From positions 7,730-71,729 of the forward strand of contig JALNXB010000007.1 of NCBI GenBank assembly GCA_023230585.1: a stretch of 64,000 nucleotides of DNA, in the 5' to 3' direction. Source of the stretch: a bacterium (GTDB lineage: Bacteria > Ratteibacteria > UBA8468 > B48-G9 > JAFGKM01). The position numbers were made by a program, and so were the translations under genes. Shown one piece after another: positions 1-8,735 of the stretch (positions within the stretch are counted from its first letter, which is position 1; every line of letters begins with the position of its first letter). Under the pieces are notes generated by a model. That model was not told the DNA's origin, made no database searches, and saw nothing but the letters and a program-made list of their open reading frames with translations.

Positions 1-98
1 ATTTAGATGAGACATCATATTTGAAATAAAGATTAGAAGAACAAAAGTTGAAACCATTTCTACTCCCAAACACCACTTCCTTATAATACTTGTTATAT

Positions 99-893
99 TC
101 ATATATTGTCAATCACTTCTAAAATTTTATCAAGACGGAACCTTCTATTAACATTGTTTAAAGAACAGAAGCCATTTAGATACCATTTTCCACTCTCATT
201 ATAAATTTTAATAGGCTCAATACGACGAGTACTTATTTCAAAATTTCTATTTCTATATTTGATACATATCTCTCTTCCGTCGTTCATAGCTTCCTGTATA
301 TTTTTCCTTATAAGAGGTGTATCAATATAATTTATCTCCGAAGTCTCTTTCTTCATATTAAGAACTTCTAAAGGTTTTTCTTTAAAAAACCTACAAAATA
401 TTTTGTAAGTAATCATGGCGTCTTTCTCAGCTCTATGCATACCGCTAACATCCAGTTTATAAAAACTTGCAAGATAAGAGAGAGAATTTCTTTCAAACGA
501 GAATAGTTTTTTGGATAATAACAGAGTATCATAAACATAAGTGTCTGGAAATTTCACACCACTCCTATTAAACTCTGTCTTCAAAAAGGGGATATCAAAA
601 TAAGCGTTCTGTATCAAAAGGGTTTCTCCTTTAATAAAATCTGCAAGTTCCAAAGCTAAATCATCAAAGGAGGGTGCACCCTCTAACATAAATGGTTTAA
701 TTTTATTTACTGGTAGCCCCGAAGGAGGAATCTTGATTTTCGGATATATAAATGAAGTAAGTTTACGGCAGGTTATTCCATTTTTAATCTTAAGCAAAGC
801 CACTTCCACTATTCTATCTTCTTCTGGTTTAAGCCCTGTTGTTTCTATATCAAGAGCAACCACTTCTGGCACATCTTTTACAATATCTTCCAT
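99..893 (-). CDS. DEDDh 3'-5' exonuclease (DnaQ-like) fused to a WYL domain
   Basis: The first ~170 residues carry the exonuclease fold of the DNA polymerase III epsilon superfamily: Exo I motif with D15 and E17 (ALDIETTGL), an Exo II region reading QNAYFD, and an Exo III motif with His and Asp (HRAEKDA). Residues ~195-264 look like a WYL domain (basic patch IKYRNR, then WYLNGFC and RRFRLDKI), a ligand- or nucleic-acid-sensing module usually found in transcription regulators. The family degrades single-stranded DNA or RNA 3' ends. The fusion suggests a regulated repair or defence nuclease, which is inference. The ATG lies 5 nt after the stop of the YHS gene, so the two are probably cotranscribed. 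No other polymerase subunit is nearby. Confidence 0.85.
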   Translation of the reverse strand: MEDIVKDVPEVVALDIETTGLKPEEDRIVEVALLKIKNGITCRKLTSFIYPKIKIPPSGLPVNKIKPFMLEGAPSFDDLALELADFIKGETLLIQNAYFDIPFLKTEFNRSGVKFPDTYVYDTLLLSKKLFSFERNSLSYLASFYKLDVSGMHRAEKDAMITYKIFCRFFKEKPLEVLNMKKETSEINYIDTPLIRKNIQEAMNDGREICIKYRNRNFEISTRRIEPIKIYNESGKWYLNGFCSLNNVNRRFRLDKILEVIDNI

Positions 894-898
894 AAATC

Positions 899-1060
899 TT
901 ATCCAACAAGCTTCAAATATTTCTCAGGGTCCTTCTCAAACTTGTCCTTACAGGCAGGGCTACAAAAAAAATATTCTTTACCTTCTTTTTCTGCTTTATT
1001 TTTTGTTTCTCTTTGCAACCACGCCCTACAAACAACATCCTTATGTATTTTCTTTTTCAT
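899..1060 (-). CDS. Small YHS-domain protein (53 aa)
   Basis: A short reading frame between the PHP gene and the exonuclease gene. It begins MKKKIHKDVVCRAW and ends with a typical YHS signature: YFFCSPACKDKF followed by DPEKYL. Three cysteines (C11, C33, C37) match the metal-binding layout of YHS/TRASH-like domains, which occur in copper-handling proteins and as free-standing small proteins. An AAAGGG stretch lies just upstream of the ATG, and the stop is 5 nt before the exonuclease start. The protein sequence makes the domain assignment strong; the metal and the partner are unknown. Confidence 0.8.
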   Translation of the reverse strand: MKKKIHKDVVCRAWLQRETKNKAEKEGKEYFFCSPACKDKFEKDPEKYLKLVG

Positions 1061-1169
1061 TTTTACCCTTTAATCTAACGCTATTTACATCTATTTTTTG
1101 CTTCAATTACAAATTTAGTCTTATATATTACCACCATTTTATATTTTATGCAAGACCAAATCAATTTTT

Positions 1170-2213
1170 TTATTTTATAGCAATATGGTTTGAAAAAATC
1201 CACGGTCGTCTATTTAAAAAAACCTCAACCCTGTAAACACCTTTATCATTAGGGGAAAAAGTAGACATCTCTACTTCTTTTTCCCAAAGTATGTTGCCAT
1301 TAAAAATTACTCTTGTAAAAGCTTTAACTGGGTTTTTCACCAAAAGGTTTTTTCCAGAACTCAGGGTATCTCCCATAATTTTATTACCATCTTCAGTCCC
1401 AAAATAGAAACCTTTGCTATTATGTATGCGGTCGTTAGCAAAAAAAAGACGCCCTTTTGCAAAAGCATCAATTATCTTTTGTTTATCTTCTTGTACATTA
1501 TAGGTAAGTCCGTCTTCTAAAAAAAGATGGTTCCTTAACCCCTTAAACACATTAGAGTACACAAACTTGTTGCTAATATCAATACACCTAAAAAAGAAAG
1601 GTAGCAGATGTATATCAAGCCCAGCAATACCTACAATTTTTCTTTTAGTAGACAACCTATCCCATAAAGAGAGAAGAGAAGTAGAAGGCCCTTTCAAGTT
1701 GTAAGGTAGAGTAAAATAGTTTATTGGGAGATTATATATACGAGTAAATTTTGCCCAATCAAAAAGCATCGACCAGATTTCTATACCTGTAAAATTATCG
1801 AGAGACCAGTCGTCCCATCTGTACTGTTTTTTGTATAAAAAAAACTTGTGAAATCCTTCAGGGTGAGCAACAAAAGATACTATTCCAGTGTTTTCAATTT
1901 CTGATAAAACTTGAGAAACAGTTTCTTTACCTCCGTGCCATTTTTTACCACCTACCAATAAAAGATGATTCTGTTTATCTCTATCGTTGGTCTCTTCAGA
2001 TTTTATAATAAGAGTTTTTCCATAATACCCTTCTTTTTCAAAAAGGTTTTCGTATTTGGACATATTATTTTTTGAAGGGGTATGGCTATTTATTACAAGA
2101 AAATCAACTCCTGCAACTCTTCCATCTTCTGCTAACTGATTAAAACTATTTCTAAGTTTTGTAAGTGGATAATGGATATGTATACATCCACAAATCTCTT
2201 TATATCTTGACAT
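1170..2213 (-). CDS. PHP-domain metal-dependent phosphoesterase-like protein
   Basis: The N-terminus has the first PHP metal motif (CIHIHYP, H12 and H14), followed by FLVINSHTP at the second motif position. Further candidate metal ligands are SFVAHPEG and GLDIH near residues 145 and 200. The last ~80 residues look like an added beta domain (GKNLLVKNPVKAFTRVIFNG). PHP proteins are usually trinuclear metal phosphoesterases. This one has no polymerase or histidinol-phosphatase context, so its substrate is unknown. The start ATG overlaps the -35 box of the divergent tRNA promoter. It is the first gene of a probable minus-strand unit with the YHS and exonuclease genes. Confidence 0.75.
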   Translation of the reverse strand: MSRYKEICGCIHIHYPLTKLRNSFNQLAEDGRVAGVDFLVINSHTPSKNNMSKYENLFEKEGYYGKTLIIKSEETNDRDKQNHLLLVGGKKWHGGKETVSQVLSEIENTGIVSFVAHPEGFHKFFLYKKQYRWDDWSLDNFTGIEIWSMLFDWAKFTRIYNLPINYFTLPYNLKGPSTSLLSLWDRLSTKRKIVGIAGLDIHLLPFFFRCIDISNKFVYSNVFKGLRNHLFLEDGLTYNVQEDKQKIIDAFAKGRLFFANDRIHNSKGFYFGTEDGNKIMGDTLSSGKNLLVKNPVKAFTRVIFNGNILWEKEVEMSTFSPNDKGVYRVEVFLNRRPWIFSNHIAIK

Positions 2214-2235
2214 AAATCTTATTTTCCTGTATTAT
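2207..2235 (+). promoter_or_regulatory. Sigma-70-type promoter of tRNA-Glu
   Basis: TTGACA at 2207-2212, a 17-bp spacer and TATTAT at 2230-2235 form a near-consensus promoter. The expected start is near 2242, about 20 nt before the tRNA. The -35 box overlaps the start codon of the divergent PHP gene. Confidence 0.75.
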
Positions 2236-2261
2236 ACTTTAATTTAGAGTTTTAAATTTAA

Positions 2262-2334
2262 GGCCCCATCGTCTAGAGGCCTAGGACAGGTGGTTCTCAG
2301 CCATCAGACACGGGTTCGAATCCCGTTGGGGCTA
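2262..2334 (+). tRNA. tRNA-Glu (anticodon CTC)
   Basis: A 73-nt cloverleaf. The acceptor stem pairs GGCCCCA with TGGGGCT (one G-T pair) and the discriminator is A. The D-arm region is CGTCTAGAGGCCTAGGACA, typical of tRNA-Glu. The anticodon stem GGTGG/CCATC (one G-T pair) closes loop TTCTCAG with anticodon CTC. The T-arm contains GGTTCGAATCC. CCA is not encoded. It is a single tRNA with its own promoter. Confidence 0.95.
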
Positions 2335-2681
2335 CTTATTTTAACGTTCTATTATCCTTATATAATATCTGAAAAGAGACTTTTTTTCAAGTTGACCTAC
2401 CTTTAAAATCTTACAACTTCTTTATTTATATCATTGTCTATTTTTTTCTGTTATGGTAACATTAAGATTAATTCCTTATAAAAAGTTCAGTTTTTCAGTT
2501 TAACGTAATAGTTATTTAACAACTTGTAGTTGAAGGAATTCTTGTCACAAAATCTTTATGTTTGAAGATACTTATAACGTGGCAATCTGCTTTTATATTG
2601 TTAATGCCTTCAATCTTATTCTTTCATCACAAAAAAAGTTTTTAATAATATGTTATCCAGAACTGACAAGGGAACAATACG
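2335..2681. other. Non-coding spacer after tRNA-Glu
   Basis: 347 nt of AT-rich sequence. I see no clear terminator and no convincing promoter. A 62-aa open frame starting at 2558 runs into the next gene in another frame and has no protein-like composition, so it is not called. Confidence 0.6.
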
Positions 2682-5345
2682 ATGAAAAATTTAATTTTTT
2701 TCTTATTTTTCTTTACATTCTTCATATCCTCTTATATTTCCAGTAGCCAAGGTCAGAATGTTTCTATTGAAAAAATTTATTCTTATGAAGAAGCATTTAA
2801 TAAAGGTAAAGAGATATACAAGTTTGATGGAAGAGTCATTTTTGGAGGAGGAGAAATTGTAACAGGGTTTACGCGTCCATATCTTGACTTCAAAAAACAT
2901 AAGAAATATTTTGAAACAGCTGTTAAACTGGCTAAAAACGATAAAGAAAGAATCTCAGCCTTAATTGAAGCAGGGAAGATGGACCTTAATCATATCTACC
3001 AGACAGATTTCAGTGAAGCCGAAGAAATGTTTAAATCTGTACTTTCAATAAATTCCGCAACTTCTTTAGATAAAGCCCAAGCACATTTAGGAATAGGAGA
3101 AATTTTTCTACGTAAAAAAGATTATATATCGGCAAGAACTCACTTTGAAGAAGCAAAAGCATCTGGAATGGAAGATAGAGCAAATCTTGGTATTACATTT
3201 TCTTATCTTCAAGAACGAAAATACCACGTTGCATTAACAAAATTAAAAGAACTACTTTCAAACCCTAAACTTAAAGAACCAAATACTGAAAACAGACAAA
3301 TAGAAGAAATTGCGTTAGGGTATATATCAGCAATAGAACAACTACCTGTTTTAAATTTAAACAGAACTCGCCTCTTTTTTAACTCAGAAACTTGGTCTTT
3401 AGTAAAGAAACGTGCTCTCAGTGAAGAAAAAGAATATTTTGCAAAAATCAAAAAAGAGGTCGAAGAGATTCAAACTTGGCAGATTGAAAAAAACGACTAC
3501 GGCATTTTGCTTATGAAAGCGGCTTTTGTGTACAAGGTAACAGGTAATAGCGCTCTTCTTGAAAAAATTACCCTAATGTTACGTTCAACTATCAATTATT
3601 ATTTAAGCCGCCAACTTGACTGGACACGAAGTTATTCAAGAGTAGGAACAATATCTGCATTAGACTGGGTCTGGGAAGACCTTTCGCCAGCAGAGAGAAG
3701 AGAGTTTGCCTCTGGTATGCTTGATTACACTTATTCAGTATACCTTGAAGATAAAATCCAAAATAGGCTTGGCCGCCACAACTGGTACTATATCCAAGAT
3801 ATGCTCTGGTACGCTGGAATTGTTCTTCTTGATGATTCTCTCGATGATGTTGAATACGCTCGCGTGTTAAGCGTTTTAGGGGCTGGACACCGTCATGAGC
3901 AAGTAATGTTTGGGCGTATGTTAGAACTGGCAGGAGACGATGGTGGTTGGCAACCTAAACTTGATTATGCTTTTGGACACCAACCGACGGTCTATTGGGC
4001 TTTTATGCATTGTTGGCGTTCAGCTACAGGAAAAGAAATAGAGCCAAACTGGGTACACATAGTTAACCCTGATTATATTCTTAGAAATTTTCTTGAAGTT
4101 GAAGGGAGGGCTATTAGACATTTTGGGTATGCCCGTTCGTGGGGAACAAAAACAACAGGTCCGGATCTTTTGTACGATCATATACGGCAGTTTCTACATT
4201 TTTTTGGTTCCTCTGAACCGGGATATTCTGCTATAGCAAACCTGTTGAGCAAGAGAATAGAAGAACTTGGACCTTCCGAAGGAGCACATCCCATCAACCC
4301 GTTCCTTTATACTGAAATAGATAAAGCACCTATGCCAGGTATACCTAAGGGGATGCCTATTGCACGCCATTACTCTAAAATTGGTCTTGTGTTGATGTCT
4401 TCTGGGTTTAGCCCAAAAGATACTTATGCACTATTTGCTGCTGGAGAAGGTTTAACAAGTTCTGAACATTTTGACGCAACCCATTTTAGTATTTACAAAC
4501 AAGGAGACCTTGCTTTAGATAGCGGTTCTGGTAATATTGGCCAACATACAGAAAAATACGCAAAACAGACTGTAGCACACAACGCTGTTCTTATACATAT
4601 ACCTGGCGAAACAAATTATGGTGGACAGAACAGAACAACAAGTTTTGCAAAAGTCCTTGCTTTTGAAACAACCCCTTATTTTAGTTATATAGCAACAGAC
4701 GCTACTAAAACCTACCACCCTGATAAATGTGAACAGATGGTCAGACAGTTTATATACCTAAATCCCAACCTTTTTCTTGTATTTGACAGAGTAGTTTCTG
4801 TTAAACCTGAATACAAAAAAAGCTGGCTTTTACATACATCTAATGAACCAGAAATCATACAAAACGAACTTAAAGTTGACCAAGGAGATGGTCGTATATT
4901 TTGCCGTACTCTTTACCCTATAAATGCAATTATAGAAAAGATAGGGGGACCAGGTAAAGAATTCTGGACAGGAGATAAAAACTGGCCTATCGGAAACCAA
5001 TATTTTAAAAGAGAACGAATGAACAGTATGCACGATGTTACCGATACAATAGGGCGCTGGCGAGTTGAAATAACTCCAGTTGCAAACAAGAACGAAACCT
5101 CTTTTTTACATTTAGTACAAGTTTCAGAAAAAAATATTGAAAAAATGGTTGACAGCAAAGTATCTGAAAAAGATGGTAAAATAAGAGTATCTTTCTCTTT
5201 GGAAAATCTTTATTATAGTATAACGGTTAATAATATAGGTGAAATAGGTGGGCATATACGTATAACAGAAGACAAAACAATAAAAGTAGACCAATTGTTT
5301 ACAAATGAGGTTATGGAGCAGGAAGGGTTGGCTTGTCTTCCCTAA
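2682..5345 (+). CDS. Exported TPR-heparinase II/III-like polysaccharide lyase
   Basis: 887 aa. Residues 1-24 form a Sec signal peptide (very hydrophobic FFLFFFTFF, then SSSQG). Residues ~50-210 look like TPR helices (SALIEAGKMDL, AQAHLGIGEIF, ANLGITFSYL). Residues ~215-560 resemble the alpha/alpha-toroid of alginate lyase/heparinase proteins (GRHNWYYIQDMLWYAG, HEQVMFGRMLEL, WQPKLDYAFGHQP). Residues ~585-860 resemble the beta-sheet heparinase II/III domain (EHFDATHFSIYKQGD, HNAVLIH). The family cleaves uronate-containing polysaccharides by beta-elimination outside the cytoplasm. The substrate cannot be read from sequence. AAGGGAA precedes the ATG. The HEAT-repeat gene follows 9 nt later, suggesting an operon. 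Confidence 0.82.
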   Translation: MKNLIFFLFFFTFFISSYISSSQGQNVSIEKIYSYEEAFNKGKEIYKFDGRVIFGGGEIVTGFTRPYLDFKKHKKYFETAVKLAKNDKERISALIEAGKMDLNHIYQTDFSEAEEMFKSVLSINSATSLDKAQAHLGIGEIFLRKKDYISARTHFEEAKASGMEDRANLGITFSYLQERKYHVALTKLKELLSNPKLKEPNTENRQIEEIALGYISAIEQLPVLNLNRTRLFFNSETWSLVKKRALSEEKEYFAKIKKEVEEIQTWQIEKNDYGILLMKAAFVYKVTGNSALLEKITLMLRSTINYYLSRQLDWTRSYSRVGTISALDWVWEDLSPAERREFASGMLDYTYSVYLEDKIQNRLGRHNWYYIQDMLWYAGIVLLDDSLDDVEYARVLSVLGAGHRHEQVMFGRMLELAGDDGGWQPKLDYAFGHQPTVYWAFMHCWRSATGKEIEPNWVHIVNPDYILRNFLEVEGRAIRHFGYARSWGTKTTGPDLLYDHIRQFLHFFGSSEPGYSAIANLLSKRIEELGPSEGAHPINPFLYTEIDKAPMPGIPKGMPIARHYSKIGLVLMSSGFSPKDTYALFAAGEGLTSSEHFDATHFSIYKQGDLALDSGSGNIGQHTEKYAKQTVAHNAVLIHIPGETNYGGQNRTTSFAKVLAFETTPYFSYIATDATKTYHPDKCEQMVRQFIYLNPNLFLVFDRVVSVKPEYKKSWLLHTSNEPEIIQNELKVDQGDGRIFCRTLYPINAIIEKIGGPGKEFWTGDKNWPIGNQYFKRERMNSMHDVTDTIGRWRVEITPVANKNETSFLHLVQVSEKNIEKMVDSKVSEKDGKIRVSFSLENLYYSITVNNIGEIGGHIRITEDKTIKVDQLFTNEVMEQEGLACLP

Positions 5346-5354
5346 AGGAGCGAA

Positions 5355-6755
5355 ATGAAAAAAATTTTCAAATTTTTTTTAGTTGTTCTATGTTTTATAT
5401 CTTTTAGCATAAAAACTTTTGCAGATAATGGAACAACTGTTGAAGATTTAATCAAACAATTAACAGATATAAATACAAAAGTAACCCTTGAAAAAGATGC
5501 CCAATCAGAAGCAGTTATAAAAATTGTTGCATTCGGTAAATTAGCCACAGAACCTCTTATAGCCCTTCTAAAACACGAAAATAGTTCTATAAGAGCAAAA
5601 GTTGCTTGGGCACTTGGCGAGATTAAAGATCCTAAGGCAGTACCTTCGCTTGCTGATATGTTGACAGATAAGAATGTTTTTGCACAAGCGGCAGCCTCAA
5701 AAGCTTTGGTATCGATAGGAAATGCTTCTGTTGAAAAATTTATTGAGGCTTTAAAAAATCCCAACCCTGAAATACGGAAAATATCAGCCTTTTCTTTAGG
5801 GAAAATATCAGATAAAAGAGCAGTTAGTTCTTTAATATCAACTATTAACGATAAAGATGTGTATGTAAAAATAAGAGCAATAGACTCTCTCGGAAAAATA
5901 AAAGATGAGAGAGCCGTTGAACCTCTTATTTTGTCTCTTACAGATAAAGATGTAAGAGTAGGAGAACATGCCAGTTGGGCTCTTTCGGAGATAGGGCAAC
6001 CTGCTGTTAACCAGTTAATAAAAGTTTTAGAGAATGAAAACCTTGAAACTCGAAAACTTGCAATAAAATCCCTATCCAACATTGGTCTACCAGCTGTACA
6101 ACCACTTATATCCTGCCTTAAAACAGCATCTCCTCAGGTGCGTGGCCACTCCGCTGAATCTTTGGGAATAATAGGCAACAAATTAGCCACAAATCCTCTT
6201 TATGAAATGGTAAAAGATAAAGACAATTTTGTTAGAAGTAGAACTATTGAAGCATTAGGTAGAATCGAAGGGAATAGTGTATCAGAACTTCTTTTAAAAG
6301 CATTAAAGGATAATTCAGCAGAAGTTAGAAGTAGAACCATATCTACCCTAAGTGTAATAGATGGGAACAGGTTTAACGACCTTTTCACTTACTATCTCAA
6401 AGACCCTGATAAAACAGTTAGAATTTCTGCTGCTGAGGCTATATTAAAAACTCCTCAACCATCAGCAGTAGAACACCTTATTGAGTCATTAAAAGATGAA
6501 GAGAGAGAAGTAAGACGCCTTTCAGCAGAGACATTAGGAAAACTGGGAGACAGAAGAGCTATCCGTCCTCTCATAGATGCTTTAGCAGATCCGTGGAGAG
6601 CTGTTGGGTACTTTGCTAACAATTCGCTTGTAAGTTTAACTGGTCAAAACATTACTTTTCCTTCAACCTGGTCTGCTGAATGGATTAAATTATACCGTAA
6701 ACCTAAATGGGAAGACTGGTGGGAAAAAGAAGAGAAGAAAGGAGAGGCAAAATAA
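5355..6755 (+). CDS. Exported HEAT-repeat (PBS-lyase-type) protein
   Basis: 466 aa with an N-terminal signal peptide (KKIFKFFLVVLCFISF, then TFADNG). Nearly all the rest is ~31-residue HEAT-like repeats with recurring elements such as VRAKVAWALGEI, AVEPLILSLTDKDVRV and VRRLSAETLGKLGDRRA, about 12 copies. Such solenoids are protein-interaction scaffolds with no catalytic role of their own. A clear AAAGGAG precedes the ATG. The stop TAA shares one base with the ATG of the M14 gene (TAATG), so the two are translationally coupled and may act on the same substrate. Confidence 0.85.
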   Translation: MKKIFKFFLVVLCFISFSIKTFADNGTTVEDLIKQLTDINTKVTLEKDAQSEAVIKIVAFGKLATEPLIALLKHENSSIRAKVAWALGEIKDPKAVPSLADMLTDKNVFAQAAASKALVSIGNASVEKFIEALKNPNPEIRKISAFSLGKISDKRAVSSLISTINDKDVYVKIRAIDSLGKIKDERAVEPLILSLTDKDVRVGEHASWALSEIGQPAVNQLIKVLENENLETRKLAIKSLSNIGLPAVQPLISCLKTASPQVRGHSAESLGIIGNKLATNPLYEMVKDKDNFVRSRTIEALGRIEGNSVSELLLKALKDNSAEVRSRTISTLSVIDGNRFNDLFTYYLKDPDKTVRISAAEAILKTPQPSAVEHLIESLKDEEREVRRLSAETLGKLGDRRAIRPLIDALADPWRAVGYFANNSLVSLTGQNITFPSTWSAEWIKLYRKPKWEDWWEKEEKKGEAK

Positions 6756-7849
6756 TGAAAAATATAGACAAAAAGAGCGGAGCAATAATACGAGATGCAA
6801 AGTTTTTTGAATCACCACCTTTCTGGATATCTGATTGGGATGAAGTAAACAAGTTTCTTGACAACATAAAGAAGGGAATTGTAACAGAAATAGGAAAATC
6901 TTATGGTGGTCGCCCCATAAGAGCAGTAGCTTATGGCGAAAAAGAACCTATTGAAAGAAAATGTAATATTTCTATTTCTAAGCATAGCGGTAAACCAGAA
7001 TGTTTTTTTGACCATTCAAAACGTACTCACCCTGTTATATTAATTATTTCTACAATACACGGCGCTGAAATTGAAGGTTGCGTTTCTTGTGTGAACATAT
7101 CAAATGTTATAGAAAAAGGGGTAGACCTTAGGGGGCGTAAATGGGATAATTTAAAAGAATTGGCAGAAAAAGCCCGTCTGATAATGGTCCCTCTTGCTCA
7201 ACCAGACGGTAGAATACGAAGTGCAATAAAACATCTTGTAGGGGGCACAATAGACGACCTAATGTATTACGGGCAAGGACACCCAAAAACCAAGCAAGGA
7301 GAAAAACCCTGTTGGTACTCTTATGATACACCAGAAAGCCCTATAAACTTAAACAATGTAGGGTTTCTTGGTGGATATTATAATGATGCTGGAGTCAATA
7401 TAGATCTTGATGATTTTTTCTCAGAAAATATTGCTCCTGAAACACGTGCTCTTCTAAATCTGGTAAGAGATGAAACACCTGATATTATCACTATTTTACA
7501 TAGCCATAACCCTGGACCGTGGCTTTCTCGCCCAAACTCTATCTTACCAATAAATGTTCGTTATAGGCAAGCAGTAATTGGAGCCCTTGTTGCGGATAGA
7601 CATAGAAGAGAAGGATTAAGACCCGCTTGGAAACCACCATCAATCGATTCTTCAGACAGATATTTTAGCGCTATAAACCTTCCCATATTCTTGCATCAGG
7701 CGTCTGGCGCTTTACCTACTGCTTTTGAGTTTCCTCATGGGCTTGTTGGACACCCCTACACTTTTGATGAAATTTTAGATATAGGAATGACCCTCATTGA
7801 AGAAATTTTGAGATATGGGGTACTGTATCGAAATAGTTGCAGGATATAG
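6755..7849 (+). CDS. M14-family zinc carboxypeptidase-like protein
   Basis: 364 aa from the ATG at 6755, chosen because AGGAGAGG lies just upstream and it overlaps the previous stop by one base. A longer frame from 6707 is not needed. Zinc motif HxxE is at H102/E105 (STIHGAEIEG), a third His candidate is in TILHSHNPG, and the catalytic Glu candidate is in AFEFPHG. M14 enzymes remove C-terminal residues or process peptidoglycan peptides. No signal peptide is visible, so cytoplasmic action is possible although its upstream neighbours are exported. It ends in TAG, which shows that amber codons act as stops in this genome. Confidence 0.8.
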   Translation: MKNIDKKSGAIIRDAKFFESPPFWISDWDEVNKFLDNIKKGIVTEIGKSYGGRPIRAVAYGEKEPIERKCNISISKHSGKPECFFDHSKRTHPVILIISTIHGAEIEGCVSCVNISNVIEKGVDLRGRKWDNLKELAEKARLIMVPLAQPDGRIRSAIKHLVGGTIDDLMYYGQGHPKTKQGEKPCWYSYDTPESPINLNNVGFLGGYYNDAGVNIDLDDFFSENIAPETRALLNLVRDETPDIITILHSHNPGPWLSRPNSILPINVRYRQAVIGALVADRHRREGLRPAWKPPSIDSSDRYFSAINLPIFLHQASGALPTAFEFPHGLVGHPYTFDEILDIGMTLIEEILRYGVLYRNSCRI

Positions 7850-7952
7850 TAGTAAAAAAGAAAAACGACATTGGTTGGCTATATAAAATTAGTAGTTCAA
7901 AGTAAGTTAGTTTGAGAAAAATTTCTTTATTACAAGTAGGGGAAAAGTCTTA

Positions 7953-8528
7953 ATGTTAACAAAAATCTCTATTTTGTTTCTTACTTATATTTGTTTATGC
8001 TCTATAGGTGTACCAGACAATATTCAACTTACAAATATTTGCAGGCAGACACTCCAAGAACATTTCACAGGTAAAACAGATACCATTGAAAAGAGTGTTT
8101 ACGACCAGATAAAGTCTAGACCTATATTTGTTACTCTTAAAAAGAATAACCAGACAAGAGGGTGCGCAGGCACTTTACAACCATCTTTCTCTTGCCTTAG
8201 AGAAGAACTTGAATATTTTACTATAAACGCTGCAACAAAAGATTTTCGGTACCCTCCTATAAGAGAAGATGAACTTAAAAATATTACAATTATAGTTACT
8301 CTCCCTAAAAAACTTAAAGCAGTCGAATCCATAAGGTATTATAACCCGTGGAAACACGGACTATTAGTTAGGAAAGACGGTAAAGAGGGAGTTATCCTTC
8401 CTTGTGAAGGCAAAACAAGTAGTTATTCAATAAAAAAAGCCGTTTCTCAATCAAGAATAGGGGATATAAAAGGTGCGGATATATATATTTTTGATTGCGA
8501 AACCATCGTTGAGCAAAAAAACAGGTGA
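7953..8528 (+). CDS. AMMECR1-domain protein with N-terminal signal/anchor
   Basis: 191 aa. The AMMECR1 hallmark is TRGCAGTLQP, followed by AATKDFRYPPIREDEL and HGLLVRKDGKEGVILP. The first ~18 residues (KISILFLTYICLCSIG) form a hydrophobic signal or anchor, unusual for a family normally regarded as cytoplasmic. AMMECR1, Memo and a radical SAM protein form the widespread AmmeMemoRadiSam set of unknown biochemistry. Memo lies 10 kb downstream at 18508. AGGGGA lies upstream of the ATG with a longish spacer. Confidence 0.85.
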   Translation: MLTKISILFLTYICLCSIGVPDNIQLTNICRQTLQEHFTGKTDTIEKSVYDQIKSRPIFVTLKKNNQTRGCAGTLQPSFSCLREELEYFTINAATKDFRYPPIREDELKNITIIVTLPKKLKAVESIRYYNPWKHGLLVRKDGKEGVILPCEGKTSSYSIKKAVSQSRIGDIKGADIYIFDCETIVEQKNR

Positions 8529-8560
8529 GAGAGTAATGATAAAAGATGAGCTCCCCTGCT

Positions 8561-8673
8561 TGTCATTCCGGACTTATCCCGAGTACCCCCGAGGGACTTG
8601 AGCCGAAATTTTGCTTTTACTACTCCTGTTACATGGGTTAGGTTAGAGATACTTAAACAAGTTCAAGATGACA
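8561..8673 (+). repeat. Diverged copy of a three-hairpin dispersed repeat
   Basis: 113-bp element opening TGTCATTCCGGACTT and closing with ACAAGTTCAAGATGACA. It matches the ends of the 96-bp elements at 45301-45396 and 47849-47944 but is longer and more diverged inside. It also contains a segment (GAGTACCCCCGAGGGACTT) that resembles, in reverse complement, part of the region near 37890. It lies between the AMMECR1 and alpha-2-macroglobulin genes. Confidence 0.7.
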
Positions 8674-8735
8674 GAGTGGGCGGGGAGAAGGTATGGAAAA
8701 TTTAGCGGAACGAAAACTATAATGGAGAATAAAAA

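Noticed and set aside
1..98. Start of the window before the exonuclease gene
   Set aside because: AT-rich spacer with no gene, terminator or promoter that I can support.
733..1236. A 167-aa plus-strand open frame over the exonuclease and YHS genes
   Set aside because: It is low-complexity and Phe/Ser/Leu-rich, and lies antisense to two genes with clear domains.
2558..2746. A 62-aa frame upstream of the heparinase-like gene
   Set aside because: It has no ribosome site, hydrophobic random composition and overlaps the start of a well-supported gene.
5342..6082. A long minus-strand open frame opposite the HEAT-repeat gene
   Set aside because: It arises from the repeated codons of the HEAT gene; its Ser/Phe/Ala-rich text shows no domain.
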